From: Flavobacterium macacae
GTDB lineage: Bacteria > Bacteroidota > Bacteroidia > Flavobacteriales > Flavobacteriaceae
Direction of reading: 5' to 3'
DNA length: 64,000 bases
NCBI RefSeq assembly: GCF_003865365.1
Contig: NZ_RQVR01000003.1
Span: 186,001 to 250,000, forward strand
The notes under the pieces are model-generated. The model was given only the letters and a program-made list of their open reading frames with translations, had not been told where the DNA came from and made no database searches. Shown here piece by piece: positions 1-7,362 of the stretch (its first letter is position 1; each line of letters begins with the position of its first letter). The position numbers and the translations under genes were made by a program.

Positions 1-388
1 ACCTGCTGTAATTTGCAAAACCGCGCTTAAAGAATCGCCTTCGTCAGAAAGCATGTTCTTGAATTCGATGTTTTCAATGTGTAAATTGGTCGAATTAAAC
101 TGGTCGTCTAATTCGTCTGCGGTCAATTCGCCTTCTTTGTAAAATTCGTAGGCGATTTGCAATTCGTCAGTCATGGTGACCGCTTTGTTGTAATCTTCGA
201 CCCATTTCTTTTTGGAACGCAGTACTTTAACGAAAGCTTCGGCTTCTTTTGGATTGTTCCAAAAATCTGGAGCCAAGGTTTTTTCTTCTTCGTTTGTGAT
301 TTCAATTAGCTTTTTATCGACGTCAAAGATACCTCCTCAACGCACCAAGGCGCTCCACAATACCTTTAATTTGTTCGGTAGTTGTCAT
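1..388 (-). CDS. prfB: Peptide chain release factor 2, N-terminal part, with programmed +1 frameshift (runs off window)
   Basis: RF2 recognises UGA and UAA stop codons and triggers release of the finished protein at the ribosome. The ATG at 388 opens a 21-codon reading frame that ends in an in-frame TGA at 325-323. Reading resumes in the +1 frame at GAC (324-322) and stays open to base 1, giving about 108 further residues. These match the RF2 N-terminal helical domain and stop at LSAVLQITAG, just before the domain carrying the SPF and GGQ motifs, which lies outside the window. The slip site CTT TGA C and the upstream AGGAGG are the classic RF2 autoregulation arrangement. The gene is therefore intact over what can be seen, not broken. 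It is divergent from the threonine aldolase gene. Confidence 0.95.
322..337 (-). promoter_or_regulatory. RF2 programmed +1 frameshift site
   Basis: On the minus strand the order is AGGAGG (337-332), TAT, CTT, TGA, C. The ribosome pauses at the UGA when RF2 is scarce and slips from CUU to UUU, helped by the internal Shine-Dalgarno-like AGGAGG three bases before CUU. This is the same architecture as in E. coli prfB. It is notable here because flavobacterial start sites rarely use Shine-Dalgarno pairing. Confidence 0.93.
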
Positions 389-456
389 AAATTATATATA
401 TTTTTGTGTAAAAATTTCTGGCTATTACTTATTTTTAGCCCTGATTACCTCACAAT

Positions 457-502
457 ACTCTTATTTTCATAAGAGTTCGGTAAACACTTCGTGTTTGCCG
501 AA
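457..502. repeat. Two back-to-back perfect hairpins between prfB and the aldolase gene
   Basis: The first hairpin pairs ACTCTTAT (457-464) with ATAAGAGT (469-476) around a TTTC loop. The second pairs TTCGGTAAACAC (476-487) with GTGTTTGCCGAA (491-502) around a TTC triloop: 12 pairs including one G-T. There is no T-run on either side, so they do not look like ordinary terminators. They may be a dispersed intergenic repeat, an RNA processing or stability element, or a protein site. Confidence 0.6.
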
Positions 503-580
503 GAACAGATAGCAGGATTAGCTTCAAATGAAGAAAATAGCCGTTTTAATGAAACAAAAATAAGGCATACTTTTGATATT

Positions 581-1606
581 ATGGAAATAAATTTAGTAAG
601 TGATACGGTCACGAAACCCACCAACGAGATGTTGCAACAGATGTTTCGCTCAAAAGTAGGTGATGACGTTTATAAGCAAGACCCGACTGTCAATGAGTTA
701 GAGGAGATGGTCGCTAATATATTTGGGATGGAATCGGCGTTGTTTTTTCCTTCGGGAACGATGGCCAATCAAACGGCAATTAAGTTGCATACCAATCCGG
801 GTGAGCAAATTATTTGTGATAAATGGGCTCATATTTTTCATTATGAAGGTGGTGGGGCTTCGTTTAACAGCGGTGTTTCGTGCAATTTGGTGGATGGAAA
901 TCGTGGAATGATTACGGCCGACCAAGTGAAAGATGCGATTAATCCGCCCGAATTTTATCACAGTCCGTTGACGAGTTTGGTAAGTATTGAAAATACGACA
1001 AACAAGGGTGGAGGCGCGTGTTATGAAATGGAAGATTTACGAAAAATCAGGGAAGTGTGTACGGAACACAACTTGAAATACCATTTAGACGGCGCAAGAA
1101 TTTGGAACGCTTTGGTGGCAAAAAGACAAAATCCAAGACATTTTGGAGCACTTTTTGACACGATTTCGGTGTGCCTTTCCAAAGGGCTTGGAGCGCCAGT
1201 GGGTTCGGTTTTGGTAGGAGATAAAGAAACAATAAATCGTGCGTTGCGAGTTCGAAAGATTTTTGGCGGTGGCATGCGCCAAGCTGGATATTTGGCCGGA
1301 GCCGGAATTTATGCGTTACAAAATAACGTGAGCCGTTTGCAGGAAGATCATAACAAAGCAAAAGAATTGTCTTATTTGCTTAAACAATTACCTTGGGTAG
1401 AAAGCGTTGAACCTGTAGAAACCAACATCTTAATCTTTGCAGTAAAACCGCAGTTTGATGAAAATTTAGTTATTGAAAAGCTGAAGCAAAAGAATATTTT
1501 TATCAGTTCATTAGGAAAAGGAAAATTAAGAATCGTAACGCATTTAGACTATCGCGATGTGATGCACACGTATGTCTTGGAGGCATTGCAAAAGCTTACT
1601 TTATAG
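581..1606 (+). CDS. ltaE: Low-specificity threonine aldolase family, PLP enzyme
   Basis: Cleaves L-threonine or L-allo-threonine to glycine and acetaldehyde in the cytosol (fold-type I PLP enzyme). The start is taken at the ATG at 581, which gives MEINLVSDTVTKPTN, the typical family N-terminus. A GTG at 491 would add 30 unconserved residues and lie inside the upstream hairpin. Visible motifs are the SDTVTKPT substrate/PLP region, His84 in WAHIFHYEGGG for stacking on the cofactor, Asp170 in HLDGAR, and the Schiff-base lysine Lys201 in SKGLGAPVGS. The 341 residues are normal for the family. A TACTTTTG box at 568-575 lies only a few bases before the ATG, which would make a very short leader, but no -33 TTG is present. 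Substrate preference cannot be read from the sequence. Confidence 0.9.
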   Translation: MEINLVSDTVTKPTNEMLQQMFRSKVGDDVYKQDPTVNELEEMVANIFGMESALFFPSGTMANQTAIKLHTNPGEQIICDKWAHIFHYEGGGASFNSGVSCNLVDGNRGMITADQVKDAINPPEFYHSPLTSLVSIENTTNKGGGACYEMEDLRKIREVCTEHNLKYHLDGARIWNALVAKRQNPRHFGALFDTISVCLSKGLGAPVGSVLVGDKETINRALRVRKIFGGGMRQAGYLAGAGIYALQNNVSRLQEDHNKAKELSYLLKQLPWVESVEPVETNILIFAVKPQFDENLVIEKLKQKNIFISSLGKGKLRIVTHLDYRDVMHTYVLEALQKLTL

Positions 1607-1752
1607 ATAAAAGGTTTTTGGTTTAGGGTTCAAGTGTATTGAACTTAAAAAAATTTGGTTTAAGATTTTTGGCTAATTATTGCTCAAAATCCTAAACCAA
1701 AATTTTTTATTCTCAAAGTATAACTTTGAATCTTAAACCCAATTCCTAAACT
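1607..1752. terminator. Imperfect inverted-repeat region between converging genes
   Basis: The spacer between the aldolase (+) and YbaB (-) genes is made of related AT-rich words in opposite orientation. TTTGGTTTAAGATTTT near 1656 faces AAAATCCTAAACCAAA near 1686, and GGTTTAGGGTT near 1620 faces AATCTTAAACCC near 1731. The inner pair is followed by a T-run, so it plausibly ends transcription from the left. The rest looks like a degenerate repeat. Confidence 0.45.
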
Positions 1753-2076
1753 TTACTTAAACATATCCAATCCTGGAATATTTGGCATGCCGTCTTGAGC
1801 AACAGCACCCAGTTCTGCGTCATTTACTTTGGATGCTTTTTCTATGGCTTTGTTCATAACTAAGACCAAATAATCTTCTAATTGCTCTTTGTCTTCTAAC
1901 AAACTGTCATCCACTTCAATTGATTTTACGGTGCGGTTTGCTGTTAAAGTTACTTTTAAAAGTCCGTCACTGCTTTGTTCGTCAATTAAAACGCTATCGA
2001 GTCTTTTTTTAGTTTCTTCAATTTTTTGTTGGGTTTCTTTAAGTTTCCCCATCATTCCCATTAGGTCTCCAAACAT
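1753..2076 (-). CDS. YbaB/EbfC family nucleoid-associated protein
   Basis: A 107-residue DNA-binding protein of the YbaB/EbfC family, dimeric nucleoid-associated proteins that bind DNA with little sequence specificity. It starts [26 protein letters not shown], the family's long N-terminal helix. The central beta-strands include the segment [24 protein letters not shown], and the C-terminal helix runs through [14 protein letters not shown]. The tail is rich in Gly and Pro ([13 protein letters not shown]), as in other members. In many bacteria this gene sits beside dnaX/recR, but not here: it is divergent from the oligopeptidase gene with a 69-bp spacer. No clear promoter box is seen in that spacer. 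Confidence 0.88.
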   Translation of the reverse strand: MFGDLMGMMGKLKETQQKIEETKKRLDSVLIDEQSSDGLLKVTLTANRTVKSIEVDDSLLEDKEQLEDYLVLVMNKAIEKASKVNDAELGAVAQDGMPNIPGLDMFK

Positions 2077-2145
2077 GTTGATAAATTTTAAGATTTGTAA
2101 CTGCGAAATTACTAAATTGCATAGTTATAATCAATCAAAAATTAG

Positions 2146-4281
2146 ATGAAAAATAGGTTAATTTTAAGTTGTCTTTGTCTTATTTTTGCAACTTCATATT
2201 CGCAAACTGCAACAAACAAAATGTCAGAAAATACAACTCCTCCAGTAGCAAAAAAGATATCAAAAACGATTGAAAAGCACGGAGACAAAAGAAACGACGA
2301 TTACTTTTGGCTTAATGATAGAGAAAATCCTGAAGTGATCGATTACTTAAATAAAGAAAACAAATATTATGAGCAGATGACCGCTCATACCAAAGATTTT
2401 CAAACCCAATTGTTCGAAGAAATGAAGGGAAGAATCAAAGAAGATGATTCATCTGTTCCTTATTTCTTTAATGGATATTGGTATATCACTCGTTTTGAAA
2501 CCGGAAAAAACTATCCGATTTATGCTCGAAAAAAGGAAAACCTGACGGCAAAAGAAGAAATTCTTTTTGACTGCAATGTAATGGCTATAGGCCATTCTTA
2601 CTTCCAATTGGGCGGAATGAGCGTCAGCCAAGATAACAAGCTGGCTTCTTTTGCGGTTGACGTTGTGGGACGGCGCATTTATACGATTCAAATTAAAAAC
2701 CTGGAAACAGGCGAAATTTTAAAAGATAAAATTGAAAATGTTACCGGAAGCTGTGCTTGGTCAAATGACAACAAAACGTTGTTCTATACCAAACAAGACG
2801 AACAGACCTTGCGTGCGGATAAAGTTTTGAAGCATAAATTAGGTGAAGTTTCTTCGAAAGATGTTTTGGTTTATTTTGAAAAAGACGACACTTTTAATGT
2901 GGATGTAAGCAAAGAAAAATCAAGGAAATACCTTGTCATTACTTCGGCAAGTACATTGACTACAGAGTTCAGAACGCTTTTGGCAGACAATCCTGATGGA
3001 GAATTTAAAATTTTCCAGAAAAGGGTGAGAGGTTTGGAATATGACATTTCTCATTATGGAGACAGCTTTTACATTTTAACCAATAAAGACAAGGCGACGA
3101 ACTTTAAGTTGATGAAAACGCCTGAAAATGCTACTGAAAAAGAAAATTGGAAAGATGTGATTCCGCATCGTGAAGATGTTTTATTGGAAGAAATTGAAAT
3201 TTTCAAAGAGTATTTGGTTGTCGGAGAACGTTCCAACGGTTTGAATAAAATCCGAATAATGCCTTGGAACGGAAAAGAAGAGTACTACCTTCCGTTTGAA
3301 AGCGAAACCTACACCGCAAACATATCTACAAATCCTGACTTTGACACCAAAGTTTTGCGTTACAGCTATCAATCGATGGCAACTCCGTCTTCCGTGATTG
3401 ATTTTAATATGGACACGAAGGAAAAGGAAGTCAAAAAAGAACAGCAGGTTTTAGGCGGAAAATTTGACAAGAAAAATTATACTGAAGAAAGAGTTTGGGC
3501 AACCGCGAAAGACGGAACTAAAATTCCAATCTCAATGGTGTATAGAAAAGACTTGAAAAAAGACGGAAAAAATCCGCTGTTGCTTTATGCGTATGGTTCA
3601 TATGGCGTTACAATGGATGCTTATTTTTCATCAACAAGATTGTCTTTGCTAGACAGAGGTTTTGTGTATGCGATCGCGCATATCCGCGGAGGCGAAGACA
3701 TGGGGAGACCTTGGTATGATAACGGAAAGCTCTTAAAAAAGAAAAATACGTTTACTGACTTTATTGATTGTTCCAAATTTGTAATTGCAGAAAAATATAC
3801 AAGTCCAGAACATTTATATGCTGAAGGCGGTTCTGCAGGAGGTTTGTTGATGGGAGCCATCATCAATATGGCACCTGAATTGTATAATGGCGTCATTGCA
3901 CAAGTTCCATTTGTGGATGTAGTTACCACGATGCTTGACGATACGATTCCGCTGACGACAGGAGAATATGATGAATGGGGAAATCCGAACGAAAAGAAGT
4001 TTTATGACTACATGAAGTCGTATTCGCCTTATGACAACGTTGTGGCGCAAAAATACCCAAATATGTATGTCTCAACTGGTTTGCACGATTCTCAAGTTCA
4101 ATATTGGGAGCCGGCAAAATGGGTTGCAAAGTTAAGAACTGTTAAAACTGACAATAATATTTTATTACTTGATACAAACATGGATGCTGGCCATGGCGGG
4201 GCTTCCGGACGATTTGAAGCCTTAAAAGAATTGGCTAAAGAGTTTAGTTTTTTATTAGATTTAGAAGGAATTGACAAGTAA
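2146..4281 (+). CDS. ptrB: Secreted prolyl oligopeptidase family S9A peptidase (oligopeptidase B-like)
   Basis: Serine peptidase that cleaves short peptides, oligopeptidase B type cutting after basic residues. The first 20 residues ([20 protein letters not shown]) form a signal peptide, so it is exported, probably to the periplasm. Residues about 30-430 form the seven-bladed propeller that screens substrates, starting with [17 protein letters not shown]. The C-terminal alpha/beta-hydrolase domain carries the triad Ser563 (GGSAGG), Asp648 (GLHDSQV) and His683 (AGHGGASG). The [15 protein letters not shown] segment is typical of the family. The 711 residues match the family. A cytosolic form from Met26 is possible, but the upstream start makes a good signal peptide. 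The precise specificity (Arg/Lys versus Pro) is an inference from overall resemblance. Confidence 0.9.
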   Translation: MKNRLILSCLCLIFATSYSQTATNKMSENTTPPVAKKISKTIEKHGDKRNDDYFWLNDRENPEVIDYLNKENKYYEQMTAHTKDFQTQLFEEMKGRIKEDDSSVPYFFNGYWYITRFETGKNYPIYARKKENLTAKEEILFDCNVMAIGHSYFQLGGMSVSQDNKLASFAVDVVGRRIYTIQIKNLETGEILKDKIENVTGSCAWSNDNKTLFYTKQDEQTLRADKVLKHKLGEVSSKDVLVYFEKDDTFNVDVSKEKSRKYLVITSASTLTTEFRTLLADNPDGEFKIFQKRVRGLEYDISHYGDSFYILTNKDKATNFKLMKTPENATEKENWKDVIPHREDVLLEEIEIFKEYLVVGERSNGLNKIRIMPWNGKEEYYLPFESETYTANISTNPDFDTKVLRYSYQSMATPSSVIDFNMDTKEKEVKKEQQVLGGKFDKKNYTEERVWATAKDGTKIPISMVYRKDLKKDGKNPLLLYAYGSYGVTMDAYFSSTRLSLLDRGFVYAIAHIRGGEDMGRPWYDNGKLLKKKNTFTDFIDCSKFVIAEKYTSPEHLYAEGGSAGGLLMGAIINMAPELYNGVIAQVPFVDVVTTMLDDTIPLTTGEYDEWGNPNEKKFYDYMKSYSPYDNVVAQKYPNMYVSTGLHDSQVQYWEPAKWVAKLRTVKTDNNILLLDTNMDAGHGGASGRFEALKELAKEFSFLLDLEGIDK

Positions 4282-4304
4282 TTAAATTTTTTTTGTTAAA
4301 TTTG
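4271..4304 (+). promoter_or_regulatory. Bacteroidota-type promoter for the cysteine-synthase-like gene
   Basis: TTG at 4271-4273 and TAAATTTG at 4297-4304, spaced 23 bp, match the -33/-7 consensus TTG-N-TAnnTTTG of Bacteroidota. The predicted transcript starts near 4310. This excludes the upstream TTG codon at 4293 as a start and supports the ATG at 4359. Confidence 0.65.
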
Positions 4305-4358
4305 CAAGGATTTGAGGTCAACGAAAACCAAAAGACTTGCCTTGATAACTATTTTTTT

Positions 4359-5399
4359 ATGAAAGAAGAAATAAAAGCTTATAATAATGTATTGGAATTA
4401 ATAGGAAACACACCTCTTGTTAAACTCAATAAAGTAACTGAAAATTTAGAAGGTAATTTCTATGCAAAAGTAGAAGCCTTCAATCCAGGACACTCTACCA
4501 AAGACAGAATTGCAATTTATATAATCGAAGAAGCGGAAAGGCAGGGCATCTTGTCTCCGGGAGATACGATTATTGAAACTACTTCTGGAAATACGGGTTT
4601 CAGTATTGCAATGGTTAGTATTATTAAGGGCTACAATTGTATTTTAGCAGTAAGTTCAAAATCATCACGAGATAAGATTGATATGTTGAGAAGCATGGGG
4701 GCAAAGGTTTACGTTTGTCCGGCACACGTTTCTGCAGATGATGAAAGATCGTATTATATGGTTGCGAAAAGGCTTCATGAAGAGACCAAAGGTTCTGTTT
4801 ATATCAACCAATATTTCAACCAATTAAATGTTGACGCGCATTACAAGTCAACCGGTCCAGAAATTTGGGAACAAACAAACGGAAAAATTACGCACCTTAT
4901 CGCTTGTAGCGGAACAGGAGGAACAATTTCAGGTACTGCAAAGTTTTTAAAAGAGAAAAATCCAAATATCAAAATTTTAGGAGTGGATGCTTTTGGTTCG
5001 GTTTTGAAAAAATACCACGAAACAAAAGAATTTGATGCGAATGAAATTTATCCTTACCGCATTGAAGGTTTGGGTAAAAACTTAATTCCGACAGCTACAG
5101 ACTTTGAATTGATTGATAAATTTATCAAAGTTACTGATGAAGAAAGTGCACACGCCACAAGAGAAATTGCAAAAACAGAAGGATTGTTCGTAGGTTATAC
5201 TTCAGGTGCGGTTTTGCAAGCTATCAGACAATACGCAGAAGAAGGAGAATTTGACGCCAACAGTAACGTTATCGCTATTTTCCCTGATCATGGTTCAAGA
5301 TACATGAGCAAAGTTTTCAGCGATGACTGGATGAACGAACAAGGTTTCTTTGACAGCGTTAATTTAGAAGAGGCTCAAAAAATTGAATTTATCAAATAA
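4359..5399 (+). CDS. cysM: PLP-dependent cysteine synthase / cystathionine beta-synthase family
   Basis: Fold-type II PLP enzyme that replaces the beta-substituent of an activated serine, typically O-acetylserine plus sulfide to cysteine. The start at 4359 gives [20 protein letters not shown], the conserved opening of the family. The Schiff-base lysine is Lys48 in NPGHSTKDR. The TSGNTG loop holds the cofactor and substrate, and [13 protein letters not shown] binds the PLP phosphate. The usual plant/bacterial CysK has NPxxSVKDR; the NPGHSTKDR variant here is also common in Bacteroidota enzymes annotated cysteine synthase or CBS-like. The 346 residues give a catalytic domain with a longer C-terminus than CysK and no CBS regulatory pair. 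The symbol cysM is provisional because the sulfur donor cannot be read from the sequence. The gene is monocistronic, with its own promoter and terminator. Confidence 0.82.
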   Translation: MKEEIKAYNNVLELIGNTPLVKLNKVTENLEGNFYAKVEAFNPGHSTKDRIAIYIIEEAERQGILSPGDTIIETTSGNTGFSIAMVSIIKGYNCILAVSSKSSRDKIDMLRSMGAKVYVCPAHVSADDERSYYMVAKRLHEETKGSVYINQYFNQLNVDAHYKSTGPEIWEQTNGKITHLIACSGTGGTISGTAKFLKEKNPNIKILGVDAFGSVLKKYHETKEFDANEIYPYRIEGLGKNLIPTATDFELIDKFIKVTDEESAHATREIAKTEGLFVGYTSGAVLQAIRQYAEEGEFDANSNVIAIFPDHGSRYMSKVFSDDWMNEQGFFDSVNLEEAQKIEFIK

Positions 5400-5436
5400 G
5401 AATAGATTTTAGACAATAGAATCAAGATTATAAAAT

Positions 5437-5468
5437 AAAAAAGCTCTAGAGAAATCTAGAGCTTTTTT
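5437..5468 (+). terminator. Intrinsic terminator after the cysteine-synthase-like gene
   Basis: AAAAAAGCTCTAGA (5437-5450) pairs perfectly with TCTAGAGCTTTTTT (5455-5468) around a GAAA tetraloop. The A-run and T-run make it work in both directions. Confidence 0.9.
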
Positions 5469-5489
5469 ATTTTAATAGTGTACCAAAAA

Positions 5490-5519
5490 AAAACTCCGAA
5501 GAAAATCCTCCGGAGTTTT
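5490..5519 (-). terminator. Intrinsic terminator for yebC
   Basis: AAAACTCCG (5490-5498) pairs with CGGAGTTTT (5511-5519). Read on the minus strand the hairpin ends in a T-run, right after the yebC stop codon. Confidence 0.8.
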
Positions 5520-5545
5520 TTACATTTTATATTGAAAGCTTGTAT

Positions 5546-6259
5546 TTAAGCTTCTTCCATTGTGTGATAGATGTTTTGAACGTCATCATCTTCTTCAATT
5601 TTTTCAAGCAGTTTCTCGACGTCAGCCACTTGATCTTCTGTAAGCTGTTTGGTTACCTGCGGAATTCTCTCAAAACCAGAAGAAAGAATTTCAATTCCTC
5701 TTGTTTCTAATTCTTTTTGGATGGCACCAAAACTTTCAAAAGGAGCGTAGATCAAGATTCCGTCTTCGTCAGCAAAAATTTCTTCTGCACCAAAGTCTAT
5801 GAATTCTAACTCCATTTCTTCCACATCAATTCCTTCTGCAGGAATCCTGAAGTTGCAGGTGTGGTCAAACATAAATTCAACCGAACCTTGCGTTCCCATC
5901 GTTCCGTTGCATTTATTGAAATAACTTCTGATATTGGCCACAGTCCTGTTGTTATTATCTGTAGCCGTTTCAATCAAAATTGCGATTCCGTGGGGCGCAT
6001 ATCCTTCAAACAAAACCTCCTTATAGTTTGCCGTGTCCTTGTCAGTTGCTTTTTTAATCGCTCTTTCCACATTATCTTTCGGCATGTTCACCGCTTTGGC
6101 ATTTTGGATCACGGCTCTCAATCTAGAGTTCGACTCTGGATTTGGACCACCTTCCTTAACCGCCATTACGATGTCTTTTCCTATTCTTGTAAACGCTTTT
6201 GCCATTGCTGACCAACGTTTCATTTTTCTATTTTTTCTGAACTCAAACGCTCTTCCCAT
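5546..6259 (-). CDS. yebC: YebC/PmpR family protein (TACO1-like)
   Basis: A 237-residue member of the YebC/TACO1 family, annotated as a transcriptional regulator but in several bacteria shown to help ribosomes through difficult sequences such as proline runs. The N-terminus MGRAFEFRKNRKMKRWSAMAKAFTRIGKDI, the stretch RLRAVIQNAKAVNMPKDNVERAIKKA, and YEGYAPHGIAILIE-like text (here FEGYAPHGIAILIET) are family signatures. The acidic middle domain and C-terminal LLEKIEEDDDVQNIYHTME are also typical. The length is normal. It is transcribed alone from a strong promoter and ended by its own terminator. The downstream partner seen in proteobacteria (ruvC) is absent. Confidence 0.93.
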   Translation of the reverse strand: MGRAFEFRKNRKMKRWSAMAKAFTRIGKDIVMAVKEGGPNPESNSRLRAVIQNAKAVNMPKDNVERAIKKATDKDTANYKEVLFEGYAPHGIAILIETATDNNNRTVANIRSYFNKCNGTMGTQGSVEFMFDHTCNFRIPAEGIDVEEMELEFIDFGAEEIFADEDGILIYAPFESFGAIQKELETRGIEILSSGFERIPQVTKQLTEDQVADVEKLLEKIEEDDDVQNIYHTMEEA

Positions 6260-6282
6260 TTCTAAAATTATTTAAAACGATA

Positions 6283-6313
6283 CAAAAATAAGCTTATCCT
6301 TTTTTTATATCAA
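6283..6313 (-). promoter_or_regulatory. Bacteroidota-type promoter for yebC
   Basis: On the minus strand a TTG (6313-6311) is followed after 20 bp by TATTTTTG (6290-6283), an excellent match to the -33/-7 consensus. It predicts a leader of about 18 bases. Confidence 0.75.
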
Positions 6314-6320
6314 ATATTTT

Positions 6321-7355
6321 TTAATCTTTTGGAACATGTTTTGAAATAAAATCAGTTCCGGTCTGTTCCCAATAGTTGTTTACGGCCACTATTTCTTGAA
6401 AAAATTTAGAATTCAGCTTGTTGTATTCGCCCACCTGTATATTCATTTCCTTTACCAAATTATTAAAATTATCAACTTCTTGTTTGCTTCTTTCTTTTTC
6501 CCGCTTTTTTTCTATTGAAGCTTGGCTGTCTTCCACTTTTTGGTTCAGCATCAAGAAATTTACTATCTTCGGAGTCATTTCTAAAGCTTCCTTTTTATAA
6601 AATTCCAATGCTTTTTTTGTAGCATTGACCAAACTCGCATCTTTGTTATAGGGTGTAATTGCTTTTAACTTTTCCAAACCTTCATCCGCAAAAATTTCTA
6701 AAGAAGACGCATTTTGCTGGATTGCATTTAAGTCTTTCCTTTTGATTGCCTCCATCAAATTCACATCCGTTACATTGACTTTAAAAAAAATCAGATACAT
6801 CTGTGTATGGTATTTAAAAACGTCATTGGAAGCTTTCATCTTTTTGCCCAAAGCGGAATTATCTTCTGTTATCTGAATATTGTATTTGTTTCCAAAAAGT
6901 TTCTGGTTGGTATTCAGCTTTTCAACTTCGTCATTGATCTTTTGATTGACCAAATCTCTGGCCGTGATATAGGCTTCCATAAAATCATACGACTGTTCCG
7001 CAACTTCTTGCAGGTCGATTATTTTTCCATAGTCATCATTGATGAATTTTTCGGAGATGGAAAGATAGGCCAGAAGCTGATCCTTGTATTCCATATCGCC
7101 TTTATAACCTTCTTTTAAAGTAGAAATTTTCTTTGAGGCATTTTGAATTGATTTTATCAAGGCATTCCGAGTTACATCAATTTTTCGAGCGCTTTTGCTG
7201 TGGGCCACGGCTTTGGTGTAATTCCAAGTGCTTTTTGAAATAGCGTCCGTTTCCTTGCCAATATAATTTAAGTATTCCACAGGCGTTTTGAAATCTTGTG
7301 CCGAAACTGTTGCCAAAAGAAACAAAGCAAAAATTGTAAGTATTTTTTTTCTCAT
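6321..7355 (-). CDS. Secreted helical protein of unknown function (LIC11966-like)
   Basis: A 344-residue protein with a clear signal peptide (MRKKILTIFALFLLATVSA, then QDF), so it is exported. The mature part is almost entirely charged, predicted helical sequence with no cysteines or catalytic motifs that I recognise. It resembles proteins annotated as LIC11966 family surface proteins in Bacteroidota, but I make that link from memory only. Its start is 7 bp from the stop of the Prc-type protease gene, so the two are co-transcribed. It may be an adaptor or substrate-delivery partner of the protease, as NlpI is for Prc in E. coli, but nothing in the sequence proves this. Confidence 0.75.
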   Translation of the reverse strand: MRKKILTIFALFLLATVSAQDFKTPVEYLNYIGKETDAISKSTWNYTKAVAHSKSARKIDVTRNALIKSIQNASKKISTLKEGYKGDMEYKDQLLAYLSISEKFINDDYGKIIDLQEVAEQSYDFMEAYITARDLVNQKINDEVEKLNTNQKLFGNKYNIQITEDNSALGKKMKASNDVFKYHTQMYLIFFKVNVTDVNLMEAIKRKDLNAIQQNASSLEIFADEGLEKLKAITPYNKDASLVNATKKALEFYKKEALEMTPKIVNFLMLNQKVEDSQASIEKKREKERSKQEVDNFNNLVKEMNIQVGEYNKLNSKFFQEIVAVNNYWEQTGTDFISKHVPKD

Positions 7356-7362
7356 GTAAGAT

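Noticed and set aside
1..388. Disrupted prfB (stop codon after 21 codons)
   Set aside because: The stop lies in the canonical CTT TGA C slip site with the upstream AGGAGG, and the +1 frame continues as RF2, so it is programmed frameshifting and not a pseudogene.
568..575. TACTTTTG as promoter of a leaderless aldolase mRNA
   Set aside because: The box fits the consensus, but there is no -33 TTG at an acceptable distance, so I mention it without listing it as a promoter.
491..580. N-terminal extension of the threonine aldolase from the GTG at 491
   Set aside because: It lies inside the hairpin, is not like the family N-terminus, and the ATG at 581 matches the conserved opening.
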